A stretch of DNA of 64,000 bases from Epiperipatus broadwayi (lineage: Eukaryota > Onychophora > Udeonychophora > Euonychophora > Peripatidae), in NCBI GenBank assembly GCA_028023455.1, contig JAQFVV010000280.1, forward strand, positions 1,112,001-1,176,000. Direction: 5' to 3'. This document shows positions 1 through 11,870 of the stretch, piece by piece (within the stretch, counting starts at the first letter, position 1; each line of letters begins with the position of its first letter). The position numbers were made by a program, and so were the translations under genes. The notes below the pieces were generated by a model. The model had not been told where the DNA came from and did no database searches. It was given only the letters and a program-made list of their open reading frames with translations.

Positions 1-241
1 TTTTAATCAATATATATTTTACAATACCCCCCCCCCTTCTTCAGAAAAACCCTTGTTGCAATCCCTTGGTGCTTTGTTTTTTTCTTTTCCCAACTTGGAG
101 AAACACTTGATTTTTCCAATTAATCGATGTAACCTTGAAATTTGTGTAAACTCTTCTTCTCGCCGCATTGAGTGCTTTTTTTTCCCCACTTGTAGAAACT
201 CTGGGGGGTTTTTTTGTTCTTCAGTTTTTGTGTCTGGCAGC

Positions 242-707
242 TCACTGTCTAAAGATTGCCGTTCTTCTAAAAAATATTTGAAAATGTCTTTTATTTTCAC
301 TTTTGGCCATGTTTTCTTGTAGCTCCATTTCATACTGCTGCCAATTCTCTATCTGTTCAGGTAATTCTTTTACTTTTTCCTTCCATTCTTCAGCTTCTTT
401 AAGCAGCTGATTATTATTCTGCAGTAAATACTGGATTTCTTGCAGTTTCTGTTCCAGCTCATTATATAATTTACCATTTCTGTATTCTATCTCTTCTGAT
501 TTCTTTTCTAATAATTTCACCATTGATTCCAATTCTTGCAGTTTGGTCTGTAATTTAGTGATCTGTATTTGTTCTTGCGGAATGGTCCTATTTTTCACAG
601 TGATGGTTTGCCCCTTAGTTGATATAAAGTTAATGCTATACGTTCTACCATTTGTGTCGACTATTCCTTTCTGGTGATCCTCTACATATAAGTGCAGGGT
701 GGCTTTC
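242..707 (-). pseudogene. Coiled-coil reading frame downstream of the gag relic
   Basis: On the minus strand, just after the zinc knuckle and a stop, a frame stays open from about 707 to 242. Its first 35 residues (including GIVDTNGRTYSINF) are followed by about 90 residues of strong heptad pattern rich in Glu, Lys, Gln and Leu, for example LQELESMVKLLEKKSEEIE. A shifted frame (333 down to 19) continues with charged residues including FLEERQSLDSEL and suggests a frameshift in a longer original protein. A gypsy element would normally have protease here, and I see no DTG/DSG protease motif. It could be an unusual Gag C-terminus or captured host sequence; I do not recognise the family. Confidence 0.45.
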
Positions 708-1411
708 TATTTACAGATATGACATTGTTCATATTTAAATCTACAGTCTTTTTTAAAGTGCCCTAGTTTTTCACAGCAAACAGATTTAATTTTGTCATTT
801 CTTTGAGATTCACATTTGAACAAACTTATCTCTGATTTGTCGGTTTTAAAACTTGCTCATTTCTTTTTTTCAATTGATATAAAAGCCTGTGCTTGCTCTA
901 ATATTAGCTCATAAACTATTCATTTCTTTATAATACTTTTGTAAGTTAGAACTGTTTCTATTAATAGCTGTTGTCTAAACCTGTCGTTAGACATTCCCCA
1001 TAGTAGCTGATCTAATAATATTTCTTCTACGATATCACCATAACCACAATCTTTCGCTAACTCCTTCTTAAGTGCTAAATTATATTGTTTGATTGTTTCA
1101 CTGTTTAGTTGTTTCCGATTTCTTAGCTGTAGGTGGGCTATGTGGTGGGATGGGCAAGGGCTAAAAAATTAGTTTATTTTTTGGGTTAATTCCTTGAATG
1201 GTACATTCTCATCTACAGGATTTTGATATAATTTATTGGCAATATTAATATTTATTTCCCCAGAAAAACATAGGAGGGCAGCTTCTTTGCACATATTGTC
1301 TTCAATCCCATTTAGAATTAAGAAATTCTCAACTTGCGATAGATATATTGGCCAATTAACATTATTGTGCATGTTAAACTCTCCAATGGAGTTTTGTCTG
1401 AAATCTGACAT
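690..1411 (-). pseudogene. Decayed Ty3/gypsy-type gag (capsid and zinc knuckle)
   Basis: This reads on the minus strand from a Met at 1411. The first 80 codons are open and contain FNMHNNVNWPIYLSQVENF and AALLCFSGE, the pattern of K02A2.6-like gypsy Gag (a W..Y..Q.E..F helix, then a stretch of hydrophobic residues). After one disruption near 1168, Gag-like sequence resumes with LQLRNRKQLNSETIKQYN and LLDQLLWGMSNDRFRQQLL, the usual capsid C-terminal region. At about 700-790 lies a CX4HX4C knuckle (CEKLGHFKKDC); the first of its four expected ligands is Ser. Stops and frame breaks mark it as a relic. Gag would form the particle packaging the element's RNA. No protease or polymerase follows within the window. 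Confidence 0.72.
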
Positions 1412-1439
1412 TTTATAATTAATCGCTAATTTTCACTAT

Positions 1440-2010
1440 GGTTTTAGGTTCAACTAATTTGACTGCACCAGGTTGCTGTGTATTGGCTCGTTAACTACAG
1501 CGTGGATATAGTGAGAGACAACAATCAGTAACACAGGTTAATTTAAGCATGATTTATTGAGTTTGTATGCATATAAAGTTCTCAACTGTTCCAGGTTAAA
1601 CACAGATGAGATATAGACATATATATTTAGATTATTTCCAGTCCACGCCCGGCTGTGTTAGTAAGACAAAATATATGTACACAGATAAGGTATAATAAGT
1701 GACTGTAATTCTGAATACATAGCTTCTCTATCCTAAATCACTCATCAATCAATAGAAGGTATGAACGATTACCATTGCAATTTAAGTGGCTTCAAACCCC
1801 TTGGTGACCCTTGAGGCATTTCAGTTAATAGAAAGATCGGGGTGATCTGTACAAAAAGAATCTTATCGGGCTGCTTAATCTCCAGGAGCCGAGACTTTGG
1901 ATGATTCATAATTCCCACGCTGTTTTTTCATAGCACTCTCTCTCAAAGATCTACAGAGTGCCCACTGTGCCTTCCTTTCAAATATCCCCCCTTTTATCTG
2001 TTTGGTTTTT
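1440..2010 (-). mobile_element. Probable 5' LTR and leader of the minus-strand gag relic
   Basis: This less AT-rich block lies directly upstream of the gag start on the minus strand. Read on that strand it begins near a TATA-like ATAAAAGGGG (about 1985-2000), runs through GC-richer sequence typical of an R-U5 region, and near 1465-1475 contains TGGTGCAGTC, which could be a primer-binding site. No second LTR copy is visible in the window, so the boundaries are approximate and the call rests on position and composition. Confidence 0.4.
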
Positions 2011-3540
2011 TTGTTTTCTAGAGTAAATTTAAATTGTAAGATTAGAATGGAATTTAATTAATCGGTGCAATCATAACTTAGTAATTAAATTGGTATTTTG
2101 CTAATTAAATTCTTTTCATTATTTGATTATTTAGTTCATTTAATTGCAATTTAAGCTGGATTCCTGTTAATCAGATAACAATTTTAACTTACTTTATGCA
2201 TTTAATTTTAATAAATACATATTTTACAACCATTGAATCTATGGTATTGATAAATCTTATTCTTTTGATGTCCTACTTTTTTTTATCATTCTGTTTGCTA
2301 CAAACTATCTATATATTTTTGAGATAAAAAAAAATTATAGTATTTTTTGCAATATATTTTAGAGTCTAAAGCATTATTATTTTAACATTTGATTTTTAAA
2401 AAGGTGGCTCTGCATTAAAAATATATTTAAGAGTTTAATTAATAAGTACATTTGAAATTTTAGGTGCATGTAAAAAATTATTAGTGCATAAAACAATTTC
2501 ATTATGATTAAGATTAATTTATATTATTATAAAAATATATCTATATATAGAGCTTTTATTTATGAAGAATTATGTTTTTATCAGTAATCTGTTGAAAAAC
2601 ACATAAATTTCAATACTTAAAGCAATCTTTGGTAGATTAAATAATTTAAATTTATTAAAAAAAGTGATTTCAAATATTCATGATCTTTAGTTTGCAAATT
2701 ATTAGAAATTTCAAATACAATGATTATTAAGACAATTTATGTATCTTTTAGAAAGATATTCATAACTATTTTATGATTTTGGATTACTTACTTATAAAAT
2801 AATTGATTTATTGTATTAGTTCCTATTATAAATAGAAACTGTAATTCAGAAAAAAGTGCACCATATGAAAGAATAGATTGTGTTATTGCCTTGCTTTTAT
2901 CATTAGTTGTAAGTTTATCAATATAAGTGTGATCAGTCATTGGATTCCATATAGCATTGCCAAAATTATGCCAGACTAATTTTGATTTTTGGTCTTCATC
3001 AGTTTGCTGTATTATTATTACTCAATGATTTGAAATTTAAACATCATAAGTTTTTGAACTTTAGCAAAACTACATAGAGCTATCATTAAATCAATGACTA
3101 TACATATCAGTGATCTCACTTATGAGAAAGATATATTATTGACTTTTCTGACAATGCAGATTAAATATGAGGCAGAAAGTTTTGCCTTACTATGTTTTAA
3201 TGTTTACCATTCTTTTGTCAAATAATTCCTTTTCATATTTTAGCACAAAGATTTATCACTTACATTTCATTGAGAAATTAATAAATTTTTACTCGGCTTA
3301 GTTACGTTTAAGCAAATTTATTCACAAATATTGATAAAAACATTGATACTTTCAGGAAAAGTATGTCAAATATATTGTTATTATTTTCAGTTAATAATTA
3401 ACTAATAATCATTGAAATAATTGTATAATAAGTTATAGCAAATATATTTTTGTATATTTTTTCACAATTAATTATAGCTTTATTATTTTTTACTATAAGC
3501 ATAATTTTTTTTTTCTACTAATAATATGTTTATTTAACAG
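2011..3540. other. AT-rich stretch, presumably RALGAPA intron
   Basis: This is very AT-rich DNA with many homopolymer runs and stops in all frames. I see no repeat boundary or exon with homology here. It ends at the acceptor of the first recognised RALGAPA exon. Confidence 0.6.
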
Positions 3541-3612
3541 ACCTCACTTTGATTTGCTGAAGAAGAATGAAAAATTATTAAGAGAATTAAAAAATCTTGA
3601 TAATCAAAACTG
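3541..3612 (+). CDS. RALGAPA1: RALGAPA internal exon (start of the Rap-GAP region)
   Basis: This is an internal coding exon of the Ral GTPase-activating protein alpha subunit, the catalytic partner of RALGAPB, which stimulates GTP hydrolysis by RalA/RalB. It follows an acceptor ending TTTAACAG and is followed by a donor GTAAAT at 3613. The first base completes a split codon; then the frame reads PHFDLLKKNEKLLREL and continues to LDNQN. It ends with TG, which joins the C of the next exon to make Cys (phase 2). HFDLLKKNEKLLREL matches what I know of vertebrate RALGAPA just before the Rap-GAP domain. The exon is short and was recognised by content and by frame continuity with the next two exons. 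The preceding exon was not found in 1-3540 and probably lies left of the window. Confidence 0.88.
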
Positions 3613-5359
3613 GTAAATATTTACATTACTTATTTAACATTAATTTTAAATACTTTCTAAAATTTTATACTGTAGTGATTTGTTTTGATAAAAAAAAATA
3701 TTAGCAGCATTTGCATGATATATTATAAAATTAATAATTACTGAGATTATTTTCTTATATAATATATCACACAAATAAATATTTAAAACTGACTTTAAAT
3801 ATCTTATTACTCAAGTAAAGGCTTTCCTACATCTCTTGTCTACAGAAGAAATAGTAAAGATATTAGTTAGCAGGTTTGACAATTGCTGAATGTTGAGAAT
3901 TTGGGTGCTTTTATATTCACAGTTTATTCTAGCAAAGAATAGCTAGATATCTATTTACAAACCATTGTTGAATTATGGATGAGGTACTTCTAAAAAAAAA
4001 AATCCTTAGCTTAAATGATACTTAAAAAATGTCCAGTTTTTGACTGGTTGGGATTTAAACTTGGATTATGCCATAAAGATTTTTGTGTGTATATCCATTC
4101 AGAAAATTTCTACTGTAGATATAAAAGACCATTGATCTACAGAGTCCTCTATAGGATATTTTTTGTATATTATTAAACATGTATATGATTTTTTTGAGGA
4201 GAAATATATTTTATAGTTATTTACAATTATAATTTTTAAAAAAAAAAATCAAAATCTTATTAATATTAATAACATTAACGTTCATTGTGAATATTCAATT
4301 TTTTATCATTTGTGTCTTTTTATACAATTGTATTGTTTATTTAATAAATTATCCATCATATGTATAAAATGTATCTTTTTGATTTTTTTGTCTTTTGAAC
4401 ATGCAAAGTAACTTTATTTTTACAAAGTAAAAGCATTGTCAAAAAAACTTTTTTTTTTTTTTACAAATTACTGAATATTCTACAAACACAAATTTAAATC
4501 TATTTAGAGAATACTGTAATTTTTTATATAGTAGTTAAATATTTATGAATTCTCTTTTTTAATGCGCATTTACATTCACTTGTATAACTTGATCTACATG
4601 TGTACACTATTTTAAATATAACATTACAGTTGGAGGTTTTATCAACAGAATCGATTAATTTTTAACCTACCAATATTTGATGCAACTTTAAATGTAATTT
4701 TAAGATAAGAAGAAACAACTGATGTTATCATCCACATAATACTGTAGTGGAATTCATTTTTTCTCTTCATTATTTTTATTTGTCCATCTATATGTAAACT
4801 TGTAAAATGAATTTAAAATATCAATGTGCTTTTTTAAAATCTAACTGTAAATTGTTACTTAGGATAGCAGTCCTGCTATAAGCTCATTGTAGTTTTTATA
4901 TATTTATTAGCTGTACCTGTGGCTTTGCTCATGTTATTAGATTAAAAGAATGTAATGTAATTGATAATTAAAATATATTTAAATAATATTTACATGAAAT
5001 GATAATACATGCGATATCAATAGCAGATAAAAATAACTATTGTACTACATTTTTATAAACAATGTTATAGATCATTTTTGACTGCTGTTGATAACTCATG
5101 TATTATTATTTCATGTAAATATTCAGTAATACATCATCTAATCATCCACACTGCTCGATGGCGCTGTTGCTAGTGAAAAACAAATAGATATTACGTTACC
5201 GGGCTGTCTTTATTTTGTTGATTTATGTTTTTAATTTTTGGATTTGTTTTTTTTTTTTTTGGTTTTATTTTTTTTAACGGTTTTATAAATATTTTGTAAA
5301 AATAAATAAATTGTTTTTTTTTTTTTTAAGAAACTTTTTTTTTTTTGAGAAACAAGGCT

Positions 5360-5830
5360 TTCTCAACATACCTCTCTAAGACCGGTCATCATATTCCTTA
5401 TGGCGTTTTGACACATTTCCAACTCAGCTCCAATAATAAATTAGCCATACCGCTTGTGAAAAAGCGATTCGGCAGCCCTCAAACCACGTTCCATGACTGA
5501 ATGGAACACCTTTGGCGACATTGACATGATTGACATTCCATTTTAGATGTTTGACAACGCTTTAATTCCATTAAACCATCACAAAGACAGTTTTTCTGGG
5601 TGGGTAAAATTTTTTTTTTGATTGAAGGAAGGCCACCACATCTGCTTCTGTAGCAGGTAAATCTAAACTTCAACGCTGAATGGTCGTTTGCCATTTAACT
5701 GTTTTGATCTCGAAAAAGTATTGGAAAGTGCGCGACTTGATCGTGAACTTTGCCGAATTGTGATTTACACTCCTCATTTAGTGGATTGTGATCTCTGAGA
5801 ACGAAAGTAGGGGTGTTTGAGAATTCATTA
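5360..5830. other. Unassigned block of balanced composition
   Basis: This is a roughly 470-bp island much less AT-rich than its surroundings, flanked by long T-runs (5250-5350) and an A-run near 5870. A 71-codon minus-strand frame (5479-5694) contains several Cys (CQTSKMECQSCQCRQRC), and short plus-strand frames include LEKVLESARLDRELCRIV. Neither resembles a family I know. It is most likely an old transposon fragment. Confidence 0.35.
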
Positions 5831-7706
5831 CAATTTTTACTAACTCACATAAATTACAATATATTTAACCAAAAAAAAAAAGAAATCCATTCAAATATAC
5901 TTTTCATCATTACAGCTACAGAAACCTTCATGTCATATGCTGTATAATAGTTAAGAGTAATGTCTATAGTGTACCGGACATCACACAGCGGTTATGAGAC
6001 ATGAGACTCGAACTAGGACTGTTGAGAATGAATCCCCGAATAAGACATATGAATTATAATAATACATAATTATATAAAAACTTTTTATATTTAAAAACTA
6101 ACCAAAATAAAGATTCTAACTCTGGATTGGATTTTTAATGTGTTTTAATATTAAATTAGCATGAACACAACATATATCTATATATAGCGATTTCACTTTA
6201 GATAGGTTTACATTTATTACATTAACACTGAATAATCTTTCATTATTGTTAAAAGGAGTTATACAATATATTACTTTAGGTCATGTGCCAAATTCATTTT
6301 GCCAAAATAAACTCTCTTTACACAAGAAATGAGAGATCGATGAATGATTTAAATTAGTACAAGCCATACGATCAAAGTTATAAACCACATTTGTTTATAG
6401 CAAAAATAAAAACATTTATTTTTATTTTTATGTTTTACATATATTTTCTTTTGATTATTATTAGAGAATGAAAAATATATGCGTATATGGGAATGGTTCA
6501 ATAATTTTAAAAGGGTAGGCAACTTTAAACCAAGCGCACTACAGGAATCTATACAATACTTCTCTAAACATGATTCCCATTTCTCATACCGTTATTTCTT
6601 ACTGGGATGAAACAAGCAAAACAATTTAATGAATAGATATTGTAACTACTAACATAGAAAGGTTAAACATATATATGTAGGAAAGTCCCAGCTAGTCAAA
6701 GAATAGTTTCATCATTGAACGTATTTTCATGAAGAAGATGTACATTCGCACGTATTGCGAAATGGTACAAAGGTTGAGGTAGGTTTGGTGATATGAGAGC
6801 TGGTGTACGATATCTTCCACAGAGCATCCAAAACCTTAGCCTCACGTTCCACAATGAGTATAATCCCTGATTACGAACGATTTCAAAAGGGAGGGAAAAC
6901 TTCGATTCTCGAAGATTCCCGAATGACCAAGCATGTGAAATACTGAAGAAATGTTAAGCTATGCCGGCAGTACAATATATATATGAGAATAAAGATAGTG
7001 TTTAATATAATAACTTTAACGGTTTAATTCCCCTGCATAATGGTATGTATAATAGTGAATCAGGTTATGAATATCAAATGAGACATTTAATTAATTATTT
7101 ATTTGATTAGCCAGCTATACTTTCCCATATACGCTTCAAACAAAATTAAAACTTCCAAATGTTTGGCCCATTTGCTGATGACAGTAATTAACACTTCATT
7201 CCTTATTGCAATCTTTCATGAACAAAAATAGAAAAAAATAAAAATAATTAAACAAGAGAGTTTTAGAATGATCAACCCTGCGAGTCTATTTTAACATAAT
7301 ATATATTCAATCTTACAGGGAGCGAATGATAAATAAATCCTTATCATTACAATTTACTTTGCTTTTGTTTCCTTTTTTTTTAAAAAAAAAAGAAACAACA
7401 ATTATATATCAAACTCGTGAGGTTGAGCTAGACTGGCATATTACTAAAGAAAACTTTGAAAAGATATTATTAAACAGAATGCACAGACTTATGAGGCTAG
7501 AATAAAGTGAAATCGGAGTTAGTATTATAAGAAAATATATTATGTATATAGTGAGGTCTTACAAGCAAAGATTAAATGTAAATATAAAAAGACCAATTAG
7601 TATTTAAAGGTAAGTACCGACAACTTTACATCCCTATTGGACTGTTACCACAGCAGAAATGGTTCATTCTCTGAACTTCAGTTGCGGGGATCAGCCTGGT
7701 AGTCAA

Positions 7707-7926
7707 CAGTCTTGGTCACTATGGCTCTTTCATCGGTGGCAGCATTCTTCCATGGCAGGAGTTTCGTAGCATCATACTAGAGGCAGCCTTGAGAGACACA
7801 GGGAAAGACAATTTGACAGTCTTGGTCACTATGGCTCTTTCATCGGTGGCAGCATTCTTCCATGGCAGGAGTTTCGTAGCATCATACTAGAGGCAGCCTT
7901 GAGAGGCACAGGGAAAGATAATTCAG
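7707..7926. repeat. 110-bp tandem duplication
   Basis: Two nearly identical copies (7707-7816 and 7817-7926) start CAGTCTTGGTCACTATGGCT and differ at only a few bases. The surrounding 7600-8050 is also less AT-rich than the intron average and probably belongs to the same unidentified repeat. No reading frame is evident. Confidence 0.85.
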
Positions 7927-10903
7927 CCCTACTCAACTGTCATTTTAAAACTAAGCACAAAAAAGAGTAAAGCAAAAAGTGTAAGACTAAAACTTAGACT
8001 GTTTCTTATCTCCAATCTACTCTATTTATACCAGATTACAGTCCATTTTTAATTAAAAGATATAAGAAGATAAGGTTCAAATCACTTTGATTAGCAAAAC
8101 TTTTAATTCGTCTTTAAATTATAAAAATAAAAACTATGATAATATTTTGATTAAAGAAAATCAAGCTTTTAAACTATTTAATTAGTGAAGAAAACTTCAC
8201 AATGGGTTGATTTGAACCTGCCATCTTGGTTATATCTTTTATTATTTTACAAGGTGAAATTAAATGCAAATAATTTTTATAAAAATGAAAATTACAAATT
8301 ACGCGATTATAAATTTTCTTTAAAAAAATAAAATATAGAATCACAGATATTCGAAAATAACAATCAAAATTCAAAACATAAATATATACAGGAAAGTTTT
8401 TACATTTTTTAAATATATATAAGTTGCCACGTAGTAAGTGATGGCAATATTAATACATTAGATATAATTTCTGGGTTTGAACCCTTGTCGATGGTTAGTT
8501 TTTTTTATTTTTTTTAGGTAGGAAAACATGAAGCTCACTCTGACTACAGAGCGGTTGCTTCAAAAGAGAGTCACATACTTGTCACTAATAATGTTCACAT
8601 GCTAGGGATGTTGGGGAAGGGTGCACTTCAACATCTTAGTGTTTGAACAGTTTCCTGTAAGATCTATGAGCAGCCTTGTACACAGCATATTTCTGTGCTT
8701 TAGCATAGAAACAGTGCCATCGAGTGATGTGGTTGATCAGACGATGTATTACCAAATATTCTTTAAATACATTTTAATTCTCAACTACATTACATTGTTT
8801 TATTTTACTAATAGAGCAAAATCAATTTGCAGTATTAGTAGAATAATAATAATGCACTTGATTACTAAATAAAAAATTTCCTCTCTAATTGTTTTCATTT
8901 CTCTAGCTGTATTCTTGCATTAGTAGAAAGTTTGATAATTAAAATATCTTTATGTTGTAATATTACATGAAATAATTATCAATAGCAGTATTGCAAAAAA
9001 TATAACGTATTAAATGCAATAAACAATAACTTTAAAATAAATCATTTTATATTTCTCATGTAATAATTTTTAAAATGGCTACAAAATTTTAACATTATAT
9101 GCAAGTATGAAATTAAATACATGATCCAAATAAAGTTTAAATAATTGAAAATATATTTATTCAATAAAATTTCAACTGGAGTACCAAAAACTAATATTTC
9201 TTCATTTCTCTAGTATTTATTTTAATATGCAGGCAACATCTTACTTTATCACGTGAGAATATACTTAAAGGGAAATGGTGAAAGCTTATCAAATTTAATA
9301 TTTTTCATTCTGTATCTGAGGCATTTAAAATTTACTTTTTCATGTGTTAAATATATATTTTACTGACATTCTAAAAGTTTATCAATTTCATAGTAAAAGT
9401 TTATTAAAATCAGAAGTATTTCTGTTGCTGTACCTGTACAACTTTAAATTTTATTTTTACTCATGTTAAATTAAATATATATTTAAACTAAAATCTTAAT
9501 GTTTATCAAATTTATTATTAATAGTTAATCAAAAACATACTCTGCATACTGCCTATATATGTTCAAAGCATTAAACAAGCTTTTCTTTTTATTAAAAACA
9601 AATAATTTATTAAACAAGAAAAAAATTGTTACAAGTGTTAAATTAAATTTACATGACTTTGAATTAAACTGTCTTTTGCTTCTGGTAGTAAATTATCATT
9701 ATTCAAATGAGAAATTAAATATGTGATTACAAAATAAAATTTTACCTTGCTTTAGCAAGTACTATAGTTTTCGTTTTAAAAAGTTTTTCAACTTGATGTG
9801 ATGTGATGCCCTCTTTTTGGTTTTTTATGACTTCATTCAAAAACAATTACTATATAGATTTTCCATGCATTTTTATTTTGCAAATTACAATTTTTTTTAA
9901 AGCAAAAATTTACATACTACTTAAATTCTACACACAAAAAGAAAGAAAATCATGCAAAATTCTTTAAGATTGGTGCAATATTTGTTGAATTATAAAGTCA
10001 CTTTGACATTTCTATGATAATATAGATTTATTGGTACATTGAAAATTGTAAAGTTAAGTCCAGTGTTTTGTTTTATAAATATACACACACACATATATAT
10101 ATATATTGGAGGCAATTTCATTCCAGTGTATATAGGTAGAAGATTCTGTCTTGAAATAGACTGCTGCAGGACAAAGATATCTCCAGAAGCCTCTCATGGG
10201 GAAATAGTTAAAGAGAAAATTTTACTCAGTTGTTGAATAATGAAGCTTCTTTACTGACCAATATTAGATGATTAGTTGATTTGAATATGGACTATTTATC
10301 TGAAGAAAAATCATGGGCATGGCAGGTGGATGTGCTACATCTATACGACAAGACTCATCTCTCTCTATATATAATATTAAAGTATTATGGAAGTATTTCT
10401 AACAGTTATTCGTCAGCACTTTCTGTAAAAGACTTTCAGTTAATATGTTAAAAATAAGCCTCTTGGAACACTTTCTTTTTATTTTTTTAGAAATGTTAAA
10501 GCTTTCAACACAATAATATTGACTTACAAATTCGTTAAATATTTATATGCAATCTAAATTTTAAGATTTTTTTATTTTCAAGTGTGAAGATTTAACTATA
10601 CACATCCATTGAATGTATAGATTTTTTAACAATATAAATCATATTTGATCTTTTATAAGATCGTTTTAGCACTTTTTTTAATATACCATTTTAGTTAATC
10701 ATGCTTAAATTTCAAAAAGAGTAAGTAATATTATGGAATAATGTAAAGTTTTATTTAAATTTTTATTAAATTATATATTAATTGTAGACTTTTATTACAA
10801 GTATAATAGTAAAGATTTGAATTCAAACTTTCAAGCTCCCTACAGTTATTCACTCCATCTTATATAACTGATACACCTGACAACATACATGTGAAAAAAA
10901 TAA

Positions 10904-10962
10904 ATGATCTCCATTATACATATTTCATGCTAAACCATCACTCATCAGTTGGTCCAGATCAT
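10904..10962 (-). ncRNA. Hammerhead ribozyme, type I (left arm)
   Basis: This is the mirror copy of the right-arm motif on the minus strand. CTGATGA is complementary to 10942-10948 and GAAA to 10923-10926, so both core strands are intact. Stem II is GTGAT/AGCAT with one mismatch and one wobble. Stem III is again ATA/TAT with a 2-nt loop, followed by A. Stem I is CCAA paired to ATGG (one mismatch) plus ATGATC/GATCAT beyond an internal loop. The two arms complement each other: the consensus of both is a perfect hammerhead. Confidence 0.78.
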
Positions 10963-11472
10963 CATTTCTCACACATACACATATATAATCAGTGCTCAAT
11001 TTATATTAAGATAGTAAATCTTCAAATTTTAATGGACAGGCTTCCCCATCTTCTAATTCTTCAGCCATCCATATCATTGAAAATCTGGTGGTGGAACGCT
11101 CAAAGCCCTTGTTGATGCCAATATTATTGTTATGCCCATGTTGACTTTAAGTCATCCTGACCCCTCATGTATATAATCTTAATATGTCTATTTAAATACT
11201 CAGAAGAGAGCTCTAATCTGTCCATCCCTTTTCTATGTACATTTAAATAAACATATTAAGGTCCTATCCATGAGTGGACAAGAGACTTAAAAGTCAATAT
11301 GGGCATGACAATATTTGCACAACAAGAACTTTGAGCATTTCAATCATCAGATTTTCAATGATATGGATGGCTGAAGAGTTGGAGGGTGAAAATTGAGGTC
11401 TGCCCATTAAAGTTTGAAGATTTGCTATCTTAATATAAATTGATCATTGATTATATATATGTCTGGGAGATG

Positions 11473-11531
11473 ATGATCTGAACCAACTGATGAGTGCTGG
11501 TTCAGCACAAAATACATATATTGGAGATCAT
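11473..11531 (+). ncRNA. Hammerhead ribozyme, type I (right arm)
   Basis: The core CTGATGA is at 11487-11493. Stem II is GTGCT (11494-11498) with AGCAC (11504-11508) around the loop GGTTC. The second core strand, normally GAAA, reads AAAA at 11509-11512, so G12 is mutated. Stem III is a minimal 3-bp ATA/TAT with a 2-nt CA loop, followed by A as the H17 cleavage residue (11520). Stem I is CCAA/TTGG plus ATGATC/GATCAT separated by an internal loop TGAA/A, the type of internal loop that supports tertiary contacts. The fold is convincing, but the G12 change predicts weak or no activity for this copy. Confidence 0.75.
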
Positions 11532-11746
11532 TTATCTTTTTCACATGTATGTGGACATGTGCACCAGTTATATAAAATTGAGGTGATAGCTGTAGGGAGC
11601 TTGAAATCTGAGTTCAAATCCTTTCTCATTGCATTAAGTTTAGTGTAGACAGTATACTTGTATTTAAATATTACAAGTATAATAATAAAAAAATCTGCAC
11701 ATATAATATTAGTCAGCCAATATAATATTTGCATTTTTAATTTCAG

Positions 11747-11870
11747 CAGGGAAACTCATAAAATTGCTGTGATTTATGTGGCAGAAGGCCAGGAAGATAA
11801 AAACTCTGTTCTACTTAATGCAGGTGGAAGTAAAGCATATGAAGAATTTTTGGCAGGACTTGCTTGGGAA
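11747..11870 (+). CDS. RALGAPA1: RALGAPA internal exon (Rap-GAP domain, N-terminal part)
   Basis: This is the second recognised exon of the Ral-GAP alpha subunit. The acceptor is TTTCAG at 11741-11746 and the donor GTAAGA starts at 11871. With the TG of the previous exon the first codon is Cys, then [18 protein letters not shown], a segment highly conserved at the start of the RALGAPA/tuberin Rap-GAP domain. It continues through [13 protein letters not shown] to GLAWE and ends in phase 0. The 124-bp length is one base plus 41 codons, which fits the split codon exactly. The open frame extends a little past the donor, but homology stops there and resumes at 32584. The protein acts in the cytosol on Ral GTPases; the RALGAPA1 versus A2 distinction cannot be made for an invertebrate. 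Confidence 0.95.

Larger units (their letters stand above)
10809..11669. mobile_element. Fold-back element with 15-bp target-site duplication
   Basis: This 861-bp unit consists of two imperfect inverted arms of about 390 bp around a short centre near 11212. For example, TTCAAGCTCCCTACAG at the left matches CTGTAGGGAGCTTGAA at the right. It is flanked by the identical 15-mer ATTACAAGTATAATA at 10794-10808 and 11670-11684. Each arm carries a type I hammerhead ribozyme fold, transcribed outward-to-inward in opposite orientations. The combination of inverted terminal units, hammerhead ribozymes and a 13-15 bp target duplication fits a non-autonomous Penelope-like element or retrozyme. There is no long reading frame. 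The arms differ at many sites, so the insertion is old. Confidence 0.82.
3613..11746 (+). other. RALGAPA intron (about 8.1 kb)
   Basis: This intron lies between the 72-bp and 124-bp exons, with a GTAAAT donor and a TTTCAG acceptor. It is mostly AT-rich non-coding DNA with long A and T runs and stops in all frames. Within it I see a less AT-rich block at 5360-5830, a 110-bp tandem duplication at 7707-7926, and the fold-back element at 10809-11669. I find nothing coding in 3613-5120, 5840-7600 or 8060-10790, although 6660-6960 is somewhat GC-richer and may be an old repeat. Confidence 0.8.

Noticed and set aside
5479-5694. Cys-rich 71-codon minus-strand frame that could be a small zinc-binding protein.
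   Set aside because: The cysteine spacing fits no known finger, there is no start context or homology, and it lies in an intronic repeat-like block.
7366-7398. GTTTCC-T-run/A-run-GAAAC inverted repeat.
   Set aside because: It is a homopolymer palindrome with no flanking duplication or related copy; it is simple-sequence DNA.
8405-8490. tRNA-like segment with GGGTTTGAACCC resembling a T-arm or B box, about 50 bp after a GTAGTAAGTGATGG A-box-like stretch.
   Set aside because: No acceptor stem pairing, no anticodon arm and no CCA-compatible end can be drawn. At most it is a degenerate tRNA-derived SINE.
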